Source of the DNA: DASXMT01 sp035552655
Lineage (GTDB): Bacteria > Actinomycetota > Acidimicrobiia > Acidimicrobiales > RAAP-2
Length of the DNA stretch: 64,000 nucleotides
Direction of reading: 5' to 3'
Assembly: GCA_035552655.1 (NCBI GenBank)
Contig: DASZLD010000044.1
Coordinates: 1 to 64,000, forward strand
The notes under the pieces are model-generated. The model saw only the letters and a program-made list of their open reading frames with translations, had not been told where the DNA came from and did not search any database. The first letter of the stretch is position 1. Each line of letters opens with the position of its first letter. Both the position numbers and the translations under genes were made by a program. This document shows positions 50,869-60,546 of this stretch, piece after piece.

Positions 50869-52911
50869 ATGAGCGACACGGCAACAGCGGCGGTGGTACC
50901 CGAACCGGTTCGGGACCTGCCCCACCGCCGGGTGCTCATCATCATCGGGGCGCTCATGTTGGGGATGTTTCTGGCCGCCTTGGACCAGACCGTCGTGTCC
51001 ACCGCCCTTCCCACCATCGTGGGGGACTTGCACGGCGCCTCCCATCTGAGCTGGGTGGTCACCGCCTACCTGCTGGCGTCGACGGTGTCCACGCCGCTGT
51101 GGGGAAAGCTCGGCGACATGTACGGGCGGAAGATCTTCTTCCAGGCCGCCATCGTCATCTTCCTGGTTGGTTCGGCCCTCTCCGGCCTGAGTCAATCGAT
51201 GCTGGAGCTGATCTTGTTCCGAGCCATCCAGGGCCTGGGCGGCGGGGGCCTGATGATCGGCGCCCAGACCATCGTCGGTGACATCGTCTCTCCTCGAGCA
51301 CGCGGCCGCTACATGGGCTTGTTCATGGCCATGTTCGGGGTGACCACCGTCATCGGACCCCTCATCGGCGGTTTCTTCGTCGACACCATCGGTTGGCGAT
51401 GGATCTTCTACATCAACATTCCCATCGGTGCGATCGCCTTGGTGGTCACGACCTTCGCCCTACCCGGAGCCCTGAGCCGGGTGCGCCGGGTCATCGATTA
51501 CCTGGGCACTGCCCTCGTGGCCCTGGCCGCCACCTGCCTGGTGCTCTTCACCAGCCTGGGAGGCACCTCCTATTCGTGGACGTCGCCGTTCATCATCGGC
51601 TTGGCCGTGGCCGGCGTGGTCTTCACCATCCTCTTCCTCTGGGCCGAGCGCCGAGCGGTCGAACCGGTCATCCCTCTCGCACTGTTCACCAACAGAGTAT
51701 TTGCCGCTTCCAGCGCCATCGGCTTCGTCGTCGGTTTCGCCATGTTCGGCGCCCTGACCTTCATTCCCCTGTTCTTCCAGGACGTGAAGGGCATCAGCCC
51801 CGTCCTGTCCGGGGTGCGGCTCTTCCCGCTCATGGGTGGTCTCCTGGTCGCCTCCATCGGCTCCGGTCTGCTGGTCAGCCGGTGGGGGCGCTACAAGGTC
51901 TTTCCGGTGGTCGGCACCGGGCTGATGACGATCGGGCTCTACCTCATGTCGTTGATCGGGGTGACCACCGGGGCGTGGACGATGGCCGCGTACATGGTGG
52001 TGTTCGGCCTCGGCCTCGGACTGGTGCTGCAGGTATTGACCGTGGCCGTGCAGAATGCCGTCCCCTACGAGCAGCTGGGTACGGGCACCTCCGGTGTGAC
52101 CTTCTTCCGCATGATCGGTGGCTCCTTCGGGACCGCGGTGTTCGGCGCCATCTTTGCCAACGTGGTGGTTCGCAACATCCTGAACTCGCTGCACCTGGCC
52201 AAGGCACCCACCGGGTTCAGCCTCAATGCCGACAACCCCTCGGCCATCCAAAAGCTCCCCGCCGCCCTTCAGTCCGGTGTCATCCACGGCATCGCCCACA
52301 CCGTCTCGACCATGTTCCTCATCGGGGTTCCCATCGCATTCGTGGCCTTCCTGTTGAGCTGGACCTTGCCGGAGATCGCCTTGCGCAAGTCCATCCGGTC
52401 CTCTGACCCTGGAGAGAATTTGGGTCTGCCCGAGCCCCGGACCTCGCTGGAGGAGGTCCAGCTGCTGCTGGAGCGGGCGGCCAGTCGTGAGAACCGCCGC
52501 GAGCTCTATGAGACGCTCTCGAAGCGGGCCGGCATCGATCTCGAACCGCGGGCCGTGTGGCTCCTGTACCGGCTGGCCGATAGGCCGGGCTGCACCGTCG
52601 AACAGGTGGGCGCAGAGCTGAAGGTCGACCCCGAACGCCTGCGCGACGGTGTGATCGAGTTGGTCACGGCAGGTCTGGTCGAGAATGTCGAAACGATCCC
52701 CGGGCGCCACAAGCTGGTCGTCACCGCCACCGGGCGCTACGTGATCGAGAAGCTCACCGTCGCTCGCCGCCAATCGCTGACCGAGCTGTTGGAGGGGTGG
52801 GATCCGGAATCCCACCCTGAGGTGGTCGAGATGATCCGAAACCTGGCCGGCGCCCTGCTGGCCGATGACGACAAGCTGCTGGCCGAGGCCAAGGCCGCAG
52901 CCACGGTCTGA
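50869..52911 (+). CDS. MFS drug exporter (DHA2/EmrB-QacA type) with C-terminal winged helix
   Basis: Proton-coupled exporter with 14 predicted membrane segments in residues 1 to about 505 (LDQTVVSTALPTIVGDL is motif D1-like, LGDMYGRKIFF motif A, GPLIGGFFVDTIGWRWIFYI motif C). The last 170 residues are soluble. They contain a MarR-like winged helix (EPRAVWLLYRLADRPGCTVE, VDPERLRDGVIELVTAGLVE, KLVVTATGRYVI), flanked by helices. Normal DHA2 proteins end near 500-530 aa; this one has 680. The extra domain could sense the intracellular drug or bind DNA. Divergent from the lipoprotein esterase. Confidence 0.9.
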   Translation: MSDTATAAVVPEPVRDLPHRRVLIIIGALMLGMFLAALDQTVVSTALPTIVGDLHGASHLSWVVTAYLLASTVSTPLWGKLGDMYGRKIFFQAAIVIFLVGSALSGLSQSMLELILFRAIQGLGGGGLMIGAQTIVGDIVSPRARGRYMGLFMAMFGVTTVIGPLIGGFFVDTIGWRWIFYINIPIGAIALVVTTFALPGALSRVRRVIDYLGTALVALAATCLVLFTSLGGTSYSWTSPFIIGLAVAGVVFTILFLWAERRAVEPVIPLALFTNRVFAASSAIGFVVGFAMFGALTFIPLFFQDVKGISPVLSGVRLFPLMGGLLVASIGSGLLVSRWGRYKVFPVVGTGLMTIGLYLMSLIGVTTGAWTMAAYMVVFGLGLGLVLQVLTVAVQNAVPYEQLGTGTSGVTFFRMIGGSFGTAVFGAIFANVVVRNILNSLHLAKAPTGFSLNADNPSAIQKLPAALQSGVIHGIAHTVSTMFLIGVPIAFVAFLLSWTLPEIALRKSIRSSDPGENLGLPEPRTSLEEVQLLLERAASRENRRELYETLSKRAGIDLEPRAVWLLYRLADRPGCTVEQVGAELKVDPERLRDGVIELVTAGLVENVETIPGRHKLVVTATGRYVIEKLTVARRQSLTELLEGWDPESHPEVVEMIRNLAGALLADDDKLLAEAKAAATV

Positions 52912-52943
52912 CCGGGGCAGGGCACGGACCCGAGGGCTGGCCG

Positions 52944-53435
52944 ATGGGGGAGACGGAGACGGACGACCCGTTCGACCTCGAGCGGTTCGTCCAGGCCCAG
53001 GACGACAGCCATACCTACGCCGTCGCCCTCGGAGAACTGCGTCGTGGTCGCAAGACCAGCCACTGGATGTGGTTCGTGTTTCCCCAGATCGCCGGGCTCG
53101 GGCACAGCGCCATGTCGAGAACGTTCGCCATCACATCGCTGGAGGAGGCGAGGGCCTATCTGCGCCATGACGTGCTGGGACCGCGCCTGATCGAATGTGC
53201 CGACATCCTTGCCGGCCAGACCGAGGGCACCACGGCGGGGCAGATCTTCGGGAGCGTCGACGCCCAGAAGCTGCACTCCTCCATGACGTTGTTCCTGCGG
53301 GCCGGGCCTGACCAGCCGGTGTTCGGGTACGTGCTCGATCGCTACTTCGAGGGCCGACCTGACGTGGCCACCGACCAGCGAACGGAGACCCGAGGGCCGG
53401 TCCGCGGGTTTCGAACCCCTGAGGCCGACCGCTAA
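52944..53435 (+). CDS. DUF1810 family protein
   Basis: DUF1810 protein of 163 aa. The family motifs are plain: DLERFVQAQDDSHTYAVAL, ELRRGRKTSHWMWFVFPQI, SLEEARAYLRHDVLGPRL and FGSVDAQKLHSSMTLF. No catalytic role is established for the family. The start ATG has no strong ribosome site and lies 32 bases after the exporter, so it may be read through from that gene. The C-terminal 20 residues are variable. Confidence in the family is high, in the function none. Confidence 0.9.
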   Translation: MGETETDDPFDLERFVQAQDDSHTYAVALGELRRGRKTSHWMWFVFPQIAGLGHSAMSRTFAITSLEEARAYLRHDVLGPRLIECADILAGQTEGTTAGQIFGSVDAQKLHSSMTLFLRAGPDQPVFGYVLDRYFEGRPDVATDQRTETRGPVRGFRTPEADR

Positions 53436-53515
53436 CGTGCCTGATCTGGTGGGGGACGCGGTTCGTGCACGGGGCCCGTCCGACCGAACGACTGGGCGAG
53501 CAAAGGGGTACAGCA

Positions 53516-55105
53516 ATGACGGACCTGGCGCCGGTGGGGCGAGGAAAGCCCGCGGCCGAGCTGACCGTGGACGACCTGCCCACGTATCCCCCGACGCTGT
53601 GGGGGCTGTTGGAGCAACGAGCAGAGGCCACCCCCGATCGGGTCCTGTTGGAGGACGACACCGGTCGCACCATGACGGCGGCGCAGTGGCGTGACACCGC
53701 CGAGCAGGTGGCGGCGGCCCTGTACGCCCGGGGGATCAGGGCGGACACCCCGGTCAGTTGGCAGCTCCCCACCGCCCACGAGGCGGCGGTGCTTCTGCTG
53801 GCTCTGGCCCGTTTGGGGGCGGTGGAGAACCCCATCATCCCCATCCTGCGCCAGCGCGAGGTCGGGTTCATCGTGGGCCAGACCGGCGCCCGGCTGCTGA
53901 TCACCCCGAGTGTCTGGCGCAATTTCGACTACGGCGCCCTGGCCCGGGACGTGGCCGACACCCACGGTTGCGAGACCTTGGTGCTCGACCGGGGGGGCCT
54001 GCCCCTCGGTGATCCCTCGATCCTGCCCCCGCCTCCCACCGGTGAGGGCGATCCGGTCCGGCACATCTTCTACTCCTCGGGCACCACCGCCGAGCCCAAG
54101 GGGGCCAGGCACACCGACCAGTCGCTGATGTCCACGGCCAACGGGCCCATCCTGAACGCCAGCGGCGACGACGTCATGCCCCTGCCCTACCCGTACACCC
54201 ACGTCGGGGGCTTTGCCATCACCGTCTCCACCCTCTACACCGGATCACGGATCCTCATGATCGAGATCTTCGACCCGGTGAAGAGCCCGCTGGTGATGTC
54301 CGAGCACGGCGCCACCCGGTTGGGCAGCTCACTGCCCTTCTTCCTCGCCTACGCCGAGGCACAACAGCACCACGGCTCCGAGCCGTTGTTCCCCAATCTG
54401 GTCTCGCTGTCCTCGGGCGGCGCACCCAAGCCGCCCGAGCTCTTCTACCAGATGAAGGAGATCTTCGGTGTGCCCATCCTCTCCGCCTGGGGCCTCACCG
54501 AGTTCCCCATTGCCACCGGCTCGTTCATGGACGACCTCGACCAGGACCTGGCCGTGGCCGAGGGCCGCGCCCTCCCCGGCATCGACCTCAAGATCGTCTC
54601 TCTCGACGGGACCGTGCTCCCTCCGGGGGAGGAGGGAGAGGTCCTGGTGCGTGGGCCTCAGGCCCTCAAGGGCTATGTCGACGCCAGTCTGGACGCCGCC
54701 GCCTTCGACGACGAGGGCTTCTTCCGGACCGGCGACCTGGGCGTGGTCGGCCCCCGCGGCCACTTGCGCATCACCGGCCGGACCAAGGACATCATCATCC
54801 GGAACGCCGAGAACCTCTCGGCCCTCGAGATCGAGGGCGTCGTCTACACCCACCCCAAGGTGGCCGACGTCGCCGTCATCGGCGTCCCCGATCCCCGGAC
54901 CGGGGAGCGGGCCTGCGCCGTGGTGGTGCTGGCCGAGGGCGAGGACACGCTGACCTTGGTCGAGGTGGTGGAGCACTGCCGGTCCCACGAGCTGGCCAAT
55001 CAGAAGATCCCCGAGCGGCTGGAGATCATCGACGAGCTGCCGCGCAATCCCATGGGCAAGATCTTGAAGCAGGAGCTCCGCAAGCGGTACTCGACCCCGG
55101 CCTGA
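53516..55105 (+). CDS. Acyl-CoA synthetase (AMP-forming)
   Basis: AMP-dependent acid:CoA ligase of 529 aa. The phosphate loop is FYSSGTTAEPKGARH, the adenine motif SAWGLTEFP, the hinge FRTGDLGVVGPRGHLRITGRTKDII, and the C-terminal lysine is in NPMGKILKQEL. Compared with the ligase at 28710-30272 it differs in the acyl-binding region, so substrates probably differ. ATG 53516 follows AGGGGTACAGCA. The longer frame from 53465 would be Arg/Pro-rich. It starts a plus-strand run with an LLM enzyme and a hydrolase. Confidence 0.92.
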   Translation: MTDLAPVGRGKPAAELTVDDLPTYPPTLWGLLEQRAEATPDRVLLEDDTGRTMTAAQWRDTAEQVAAALYARGIRADTPVSWQLPTAHEAAVLLLALARLGAVENPIIPILRQREVGFIVGQTGARLLITPSVWRNFDYGALARDVADTHGCETLVLDRGGLPLGDPSILPPPPTGEGDPVRHIFYSSGTTAEPKGARHTDQSLMSTANGPILNASGDDVMPLPYPYTHVGGFAITVSTLYTGSRILMIEIFDPVKSPLVMSEHGATRLGSSLPFFLAYAEAQQHHGSEPLFPNLVSLSSGGAPKPPELFYQMKEIFGVPILSAWGLTEFPIATGSFMDDLDQDLAVAEGRALPGIDLKIVSLDGTVLPPGEEGEVLVRGPQALKGYVDASLDAAAFDDEGFFRTGDLGVVGPRGHLRITGRTKDIIIRNAENLSALEIEGVVYTHPKVADVAVIGVPDPRTGERACAVVVLAEGEDTLTLVEVVEHCRSHELANQKIPERLEIIDELPRNPMGKILKQELRKRYSTPA

Positions 55106-55221
55106 ACCCCATCCGACCGGCCGGAATGGCTTCGACGGAGGGTCACGAGCTAAACCTGATAACCGTGTCGCACGGATGAGCGCGGACATGGAATGCTGTC
55201 GGGAGACGGAGGGGAGAGGCA

Positions 55222-56367
55222 ATGCACTGCGGAGTCATGGTCACGGGGTACAACCAGGGGGATTGGCCACGGCTGATGGCCGGCGACTACGAACGACCGC
55301 CCGACGTCCCTGACCACGTCAACATGGACATGACCCTGTACATGGGCGAGCTGGTGGAGCCACTGGGCTTCGACTCGATCTGGGCCACCGAGCACTACGG
55401 TTCGGCCTACTCGATGCAGCCCAACCCGCTGCAATGGTTGGCGTACTGGGCCGGACGCACGTCCCGCGTCGACATGGGAACGGCGGTCATCGTCGCTCCG
55501 TGGTGGAACCCCGTGCGGCTGGCCCACGAGATCTCCATGCTCGACATCCTGCTCCAGGGTCGTCGGCTGCACCTGGGGATCGGCCGTGGGGTCGCCCCGC
55601 ACGAGTACGCCTCCTTGGGTATTCCCATCGAGGAGTCGCACGCCTACTTCTACGATGTGGTGAACGCCATCCGGGCGGCCGACGGAGCCGAGCGGTTCAC
55701 CTTCGACGGGCCGGTGTTCAAGATCCCGCCCACGACGGTCCGGCCCCAGGCCCGCCACAAAGGCGAGCTCACCTCCAACATCAAGGCCGCGTTCACCACC
55801 GACAAGTCGGCTCGTCTGGCCGCGGAGAACGGCCTGGGACAGATGTTCGTCTCCGACGACGACCTGGCCGGTATGACCGACAAAGTTCGCGGGTTCAACG
55901 AGATCCGGGCCGAGCTCGGCCTGGCCCCTGACCAACCGACCACCCTGTTGTGGATGTACTGCGCCGAGACCTCCGCAGAAGCGGAGGAGGGGTGGGAGTA
56001 TTTCCGCGCCCAGCAACTGGCGGCCCAGCACCACTACTTCGAGTGGAACAACCCCGGTTTCGAAGGGGTCAAGGGCTACGAGGAGTACCTCACCCGTCAG
56101 TCCGCCGATGTGGGCGTGGCCGACGCCGCCGTGGAAAGTCGCCGCGAGACGCAGCCCATCGGCACGCCCGACGAGATCATCGACAAGCTCAAGACCCTGC
56201 AGTGGGCTATCAGCCTGGAGACATTGGTGATCCACGTCTTCTACGGGGGCATGCCCCAGGACAAAGCAGAAAAGAGCCTTCGCCTCTTCGCCGAGAAGGT
56301 GTTGCCTGCCGTGCACGACATGGCCACGCCGATGAACCCGGCGTCGCTGGGCCGGTCGGCCAGCTAA
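55222..56367 (+). CDS. LLM-class flavin-dependent oxidoreductase
   Basis: Luciferase-like monooxygenase family protein of 381 aa. WATEHYGSAYSMQPNPLQW, the strand MGTAVIVAPWWNPVRLAHEI and the loop GRRLHLGIGRGVAPHEY are typical of bacterial luciferase alpha-type members using FMN rather than F420. The ATG follows a strong GGAGGGGAGAGGC site. Some members insert oxygen into ketones or alkanes. No flavin reductase is adjacent; the one at 7276 is far away. The alpha/beta hydrolase 12 bases downstream could hydrolyse an ester formed by such oxygenation. Confidence 0.88.
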   Translation: MHCGVMVTGYNQGDWPRLMAGDYERPPDVPDHVNMDMTLYMGELVEPLGFDSIWATEHYGSAYSMQPNPLQWLAYWAGRTSRVDMGTAVIVAPWWNPVRLAHEISMLDILLQGRRLHLGIGRGVAPHEYASLGIPIEESHAYFYDVVNAIRAADGAERFTFDGPVFKIPPTTVRPQARHKGELTSNIKAAFTTDKSARLAAENGLGQMFVSDDDLAGMTDKVRGFNEIRAELGLAPDQPTTLLWMYCAETSAEAEEGWEYFRAQQLAAQHHYFEWNNPGFEGVKGYEEYLTRQSADVGVADAAVESRRETQPIGTPDEIIDKLKTLQWAISLETLVIHVFYGGMPQDKAEKSLRLFAEKVLPAVHDMATPMNPASLGRSAS

Positions 56368-56378
56368 TCGTCTTGTCG

Positions 56379-57182
56379 ATGCCCCGCCAACGGTTCACCA
56401 TCCGCGGCGTCGAGGTCGAGGCCGAGGTATCAGGGGAAGGGCCCGATCTGATCTGGGGTCATGGGCTCTCGATGAACCGGGACAGCGACGCCGACATGGG
56501 ACTGCTCGACTGGGACCGGATCCCTTTCACCGTGGTTCGCTACGACGCCCGGGGCCATGGTGAGTCCGAGTCGACGCCCGATCTGGACGCCTACCGCTGG
56601 TCGGAGCTGGCCCAGGACCAACTGGCCCTGGCCGACGCCCTGGGCATCAGCACCTACGTGGCCGCCGGCGCCTCGATGGGCTGCGGCACGGCGCTCCATG
56701 CCGCCGTCCTGGGCCACGGGCGGGTCCGGGCCCTGGTCTTGGCCATCCCACCCACCGCATGGGAGACGCGGGCGGCCCAGGCCGAGCAATGGGAGCTGGC
56801 GGCCAGCGTCATCGAGACAGAGGGCATCGAAGCGGTCATCGCCGCTCGGGCCGAGCTCGACCCGCCGGACCCCTATGTCGGTGACGAGCGACGGCGGGAA
56901 CAGCAGGCGGCGGCCACCCGGGCGTGGGATCCCAAGCGGCTGGCCCTGGTCATGCGGGGCGCCACCCGGGCCAACCTGCCCGACCGGGCCGAGATTGCCG
57001 GGATCAAGGTGCCCGCCCTGATCCTGGCCTGGACCGGAGACCCCGTTCATCCCGTGTCCACGGCGGAGGAGTTGCACGCCCTCCTCCCTGACTCCGAGCT
57101 GCACGTGGCCTCCACCCGTTCCGACCTGAACACCTGGACCGATCTGACCGCCGATTTCCTCCTACGAGTCCTCGCTTCCTGA
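56379..57182 (+). CDS. Alpha/beta hydrolase lacking an evident catalytic histidine
   Basis: Alpha/beta-fold protein of 267 aa. The oxyanion motif is GHGLSM, the nucleophile elbow GASMGCG, and the acidic position GDPVHP. The C-terminal place where the histidine is expected reads LHVASTRSDLNTWTDL, with Asn and Thr instead of the usual GH. Either the histidine is supplied elsewhere (HV just before) or the protein is not a normal esterase. The ATG at 56379 lies 12 bases after the LLM gene stop; the long frame upstream is a shadow of that gene. Probably co-transcribed. Confidence 0.82.
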   Translation: MPRQRFTIRGVEVEAEVSGEGPDLIWGHGLSMNRDSDADMGLLDWDRIPFTVVRYDARGHGESESTPDLDAYRWSELAQDQLALADALGISTYVAAGASMGCGTALHAAVLGHGRVRALVLAIPPTAWETRAAQAEQWELAASVIETEGIEAVIAARAELDPPDPYVGDERRREQQAAATRAWDPKRLALVMRGATRANLPDRAEIAGIKVPALILAWTGDPVHPVSTAEELHALLPDSELHVASTRSDLNTWTDLTADFLLRVLAS

Positions 57183-57255
57183 TCCGGCAGGCCACCGGTC
57201 GCCGATCCTGCCCGATGGTGGCAGCCGCCGGGCCCGGCAGTACGCTTTGTTGGCG

Positions 57256-57834
57256 ATGCGCAAGTACTTCACCTGGCGTTGTATCGGCCTCCACGTGCTC
57301 GTCCTCATCATCGTGCCCACCTTCTTGCTGCTCGGCCGGTGGCAGTACCACGCCGCCCGGAGCGGGAACACGCTGAGCTGGGCATACACGTTCGAGTGGC
57401 CCCTGTTCGCCCTCTACGCCATCTACGTCTGGTGGCGCCTGATCAACGAGAAGTCCACCGCCCTGGCCCGACTGTGGGCGGCCCGGGACCGCACGGCCGC
57501 CGCCAATTCGGGCATGCCCCTCGAAGAGGTGCCGGGGTGGGCCCTGGACAAGAGCCTGACGAAGGCGGTCATGCAAGCCAGTCTGGGGTCCCCCGGGTCA
57601 CCGGCGTTGTCGGAGGGCACGCGGACCGAAGCCATCGAGTCCCACGAGCAAAAGGGCGACGCCCGCCTGGTGGCGGCCACGGCGGGCGATCATCCCGATG
57701 CGATCACCGACGACACCGAGCAGGTGGTCGATGCACGCGTCGTCGGCGTGAAGGTGGTGGTGGACAAGGACCTCGAGGCCTATAACCGCTACCTGGCCGA
57801 TCTCAACCGGAGCGACCCGCCCAAGCGTTGGTGA
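57256..57834 (+). CDS. Membrane protein with two N-terminal segments, unknown function
   Basis: Protein of 192 aa with two likely membrane helices (GLHVLVLIIVPTFLLLG and WPLFALYAIYVWW) and a cytoplasmic tail of about 120 residues. The sequence RKYFTWRCIGLHVLVLIIVPTF resembles small actinobacterial proteins of unknown function that I cannot name. The tail holds acidic and Ala-rich stretches and ends in PPKRW. ATG 57256 is preferred to the TTG codons just before it. Neighbours give no clear clue; it lies between the hydrolase and the aldehyde dehydrogenase. Confidence 0.7.
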   Translation: MRKYFTWRCIGLHVLVLIIVPTFLLLGRWQYHAARSGNTLSWAYTFEWPLFALYAIYVWWRLINEKSTALARLWAARDRTAAANSGMPLEEVPGWALDKSLTKAVMQASLGSPGSPALSEGTRTEAIESHEQKGDARLVAATAGDHPDAITDDTEQVVDARVVGVKVVVDKDLEAYNRYLADLNRSDPPKRW

Positions 57835-57930
57835 GCCCCGCTCGTTGGCGGGAACGGGCAATCGAGGGGAGCGTCGAGTGTCGCAACCGCGGGACCGGCG
57901 GTACCGTTGACCAACGACGAAGGGGGCACG

Positions 57931-59406
57931 ATGACCACCGTGGAGACCAGGACCGACTACAAGCTGTATATCGACGGCCAGTGGGTCACGCCCACCGGCG
58001 GTACCTATGAGATCGTCAACCCGGCCACCGAAGAGGTCGTCGGCCTTGCTCCCGAAGCCACCGTCGACGACGTAGCCGCCGCCGCGGCCGCGGCCAAGCA
58101 GGCATTCGAATCCTGGTCCCTGACCAGCCGCAAGGAGCGTTCCGCCCTGCTCCGGGCCGCCGCCGACCGTTGGGTCGAACGACACGATGAGCTCGTCCCG
58201 CTGGTCCAGGCCGAGACGGGTGCAACCCTGGCTGTGGCCGCCGGTGCCCAGGTGCCGGGCTGTGCCAATCGCCTCTACGAGTACGCCGACTTGGCCCTGG
58301 GCGACTGGGACGAACCATTGCCGCCCAGCGAGTCGATGGCGTCGCAACTGGCGCCGGGGGCATTGCTCGGGGCCATCGCCGCCCGACAGCCAGTTGGCGT
58401 GTCGGCCTGCATCACGCCGTACAACTTCCCCCTCACCAGCATGGCCGGCAAGGTCGGTCCCGCCCTGGCCATGGGCAACACCGTGGTCATCAAACCCGCT
58501 CCCCAGGATCCCCTGGGCATCATCGAAATGGTGAAGGTGTTCGAGGAGGTGGGGTTCCCGCCCGGGGTGATCAACCTGGTGACGGGTTCCCACCCCGAGA
58601 TCGGTGCGGCCTTGGTCGACTCGACCGATATCGACATGATCAGCTTCACCGGCAGCTCGGTGGTGGGCTCCAAGATCGCCGAAGCCGGCGGCAGGACGAT
58701 GAAACGCCTACTGCTGGAGCTGGGGGGCAAGGGCGCCGCCCTGGTCCTGGCCGATGCCGACCTCCCGACGGCCATTCGCTCCATCACCAGTGTCTGGGCC
58801 TTCCACTCCGGGCAGATCTGTACCGCTCCCACCCGGGTGGTCGTGCACCGATCCCTCTACCAGGAGCTGGTGGACGGCCTGGCCCAGGCGGCCCGGTCGC
58901 TGCCCACCGGTGACCCGCTCGACCCGGCCACCGTGGTCGGCCCGGTCATCTCCGGGGTCCAGAGGGATCGCATCGAGGCCATGATCGCCTCGGGCCGGGA
59001 CGACGGAGCCGAGGTCGTCGTCGACGGCCGTCAGCCCCAGCACCTGGAAAAGGGATATTTCGTGGCGCCCACCCTGTTGGCCGAGTGCCACAACGACATG
59101 CACGTGGTCAGAAACGAGATCTTCGGTCCCGTCGTGGTGGTGGTCCCCTTCGACGACGAGGACGAGGGCATCGCCATCTCCAACGACAGCTCGTACGGGC
59201 TGTACGACTACGTGTTCTCGAAGGACACTCCTCGGGCCTACGCGGTGGCCCGCCGGCTCCGGGCCGGGAACGTGGGCATCAACACCACCGGTCGCAATGC
59301 CCACACCCCCTTCGGTGGGTTCAAGATGAGTGGCATCGGTCGCATGGACGGCAAGTGGGGGATGCACACCTACAGCGAGCTGCAGAGCATCGTGTGGCCA
59401 TCCTGA
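57931..59406 (+). CDS. NAD(P)-dependent aldehyde dehydrogenase
   Basis: Aldehyde dehydrogenase of 491 aa. The catalytic cysteine is in SGQICTAPTR and the glutamate in LLELGGKGA. The cofactor loop is FTGSSVVGS, and C-terminal NEIFGPVVVVVPFDDEDE and GGFKMSGIGR are standard. The ATG at 57931 follows GAAGGGGGC. It would oxidise an aldehyde produced in the cluster to the acid, which the ligase at 53516 could activate. It converges with the metallo-beta-lactamase-fold gene. Confidence 0.93.
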   Translation: MTTVETRTDYKLYIDGQWVTPTGGTYEIVNPATEEVVGLAPEATVDDVAAAAAAAKQAFESWSLTSRKERSALLRAAADRWVERHDELVPLVQAETGATLAVAAGAQVPGCANRLYEYADLALGDWDEPLPPSESMASQLAPGALLGAIAARQPVGVSACITPYNFPLTSMAGKVGPALAMGNTVVIKPAPQDPLGIIEMVKVFEEVGFPPGVINLVTGSHPEIGAALVDSTDIDMISFTGSSVVGSKIAEAGGRTMKRLLLELGGKGAALVLADADLPTAIRSITSVWAFHSGQICTAPTRVVVHRSLYQELVDGLAQAARSLPTGDPLDPATVVGPVISGVQRDRIEAMIASGRDDGAEVVVDGRQPQHLEKGYFVAPTLLAECHNDMHVVRNEIFGPVVVVVPFDDEDEGIAISNDSSYGLYDYVFSKDTPRAYAVARRLRAGNVGINTTGRNAHTPFGGFKMSGIGRMDGKWGMHTYSELQSIVWPS

Positions 59407-59422
59407 TCATCGGGAGTCCACC

Positions 59423-60364
59423 TCAGGCCCGGCAGGTCAGCGGTCGGCCCCCGTTGTAGGTGACCATGTCGGCCAAAGCCGCGGCGATGTCGATGGTGCC
59501 GCCCCGGGGCGTGCCTTGGAGCTCGGCGTAGGCGCGATGCAAGTTGCCGACAATCCGCTCGGCGTCGGAGAGATCGGCGAACTGGCCCAGGTCGGTGTCC
59601 CGGGCCGCGTCGAGGGGGCTCACTCCGGCCTCGATGCCCTGCATGGCGGTGGCCAGGACGAAGCGGAGATAGGCCACCACCCGATCGATGAGCTCGGGAC
59701 CGGCCACAGGACCGTGGCCGGGCACGATGGTCTGGGCCCCGAGGGGGCGAACGACGTTCTCGAGGACGTCGATGGCGCCGGTCACCGAGCCCATGAGCAC
59801 GAAGGGCGTGCCCTGGTTGAACAACAGATCGCCGCAAAAGAGCACCGACCGATCGGGCAACCAGACGACGGAGTCGTTGGTGGTGTGGGCGGCGTCGCCT
59901 ACGTGGCGGACCTCGCAGGCCAGGTCGTCGACCCACAGGGTCACGGTGTCGCGGTAGGTGAGAAAGGGCGGAGCCAGCTCCAACGAACCCCAATCGACGT
60001 CGTCCCATATCCCGTGGAAGTCGGGCAACCCGCTGGCCAGCACCTGATCCCGACAGGCCTCGTGGGCGACGATGGTGGCCGGAGAGAAGAGGTAGTTGCC
60101 GTGGGTGTGGTCGCCGTGATGGTGCGTGTTGATCAGAGTTCTGATCGGCTGGTCGCTCACGCCGCCAATGGTCTCGAGGTAGGCCCGGGTTCGCCTCTCG
60201 GTGGAGCAGGCATCGATGCTGGTGACCCCGGTGGCCCCGACCATGAACCCGGTGTTGTTGATGAACCAGCTCCCGTCGGGCTGGATGTAGGCGTAGATCC
60301 CGTCGCTCACTTCTTCTGCTCTCGGAGGCCCGAGCATCGGGAGGTCAAGATGGGTCGAGCTCAT
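59423..60364 (-). CDS. Metallo-beta-lactamase-fold hydrolase
   Basis: MBL-fold protein of 313 aa. The zinc motif HHHGDHTHGN (THHHGDHTHG) is intact; later ligands occur in HVGDAAHTTND, LFCGDLLF and VPGHGPV. It lacks a signal peptide, so it acts inside the cell, perhaps on thioesters or lactones like glyoxalase II or quorum-type lactonases. ATG 60364 is preferred to TTG 60376, with GGAG 7 bases upstream. It converges with the aldehyde dehydrogenase across 16 bases and diverges from the small gene at 60547. Confidence 0.9.
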   Translation of the reverse strand: MSSTHLDLPMLGPPRAEEVSDGIYAYIQPDGSWFINNTGFMVGATGVTSIDACSTERRTRAYLETIGGVSDQPIRTLINTHHHGDHTHGNYLFSPATIVAHEACRDQVLASGLPDFHGIWDDVDWGSLELAPPFLTYRDTVTLWVDDLACEVRHVGDAAHTTNDSVVWLPDRSVLFCGDLLFNQGTPFVLMGSVTGAIDVLENVVRPLGAQTIVPGHGPVAGPELIDRVVAYLRFVLATAMQGIEAGVSPLDAARDTDLGQFADLSDAERIVGNLHRAYAELQGTPRGGTIDIAAALADMVTYNGGRPLTCRA

Positions 60365-60546
60365 AGGAGGCTCCAAACCGTGAGTCAGCTGACGGGTGCC
60401 CGGAGGCGTCGAGATCCTATCTGAGGCCCTGGCCGGGAACAGAGGACATGGTCCGGCGATAGAGCGCGGGCATGGATATAGTGGCGCGCGGAGTTGAAGG
60501 CTTGGTTCGTCTCGATGCAGACATCGAGTGGGGGAGGGTCATCAAC

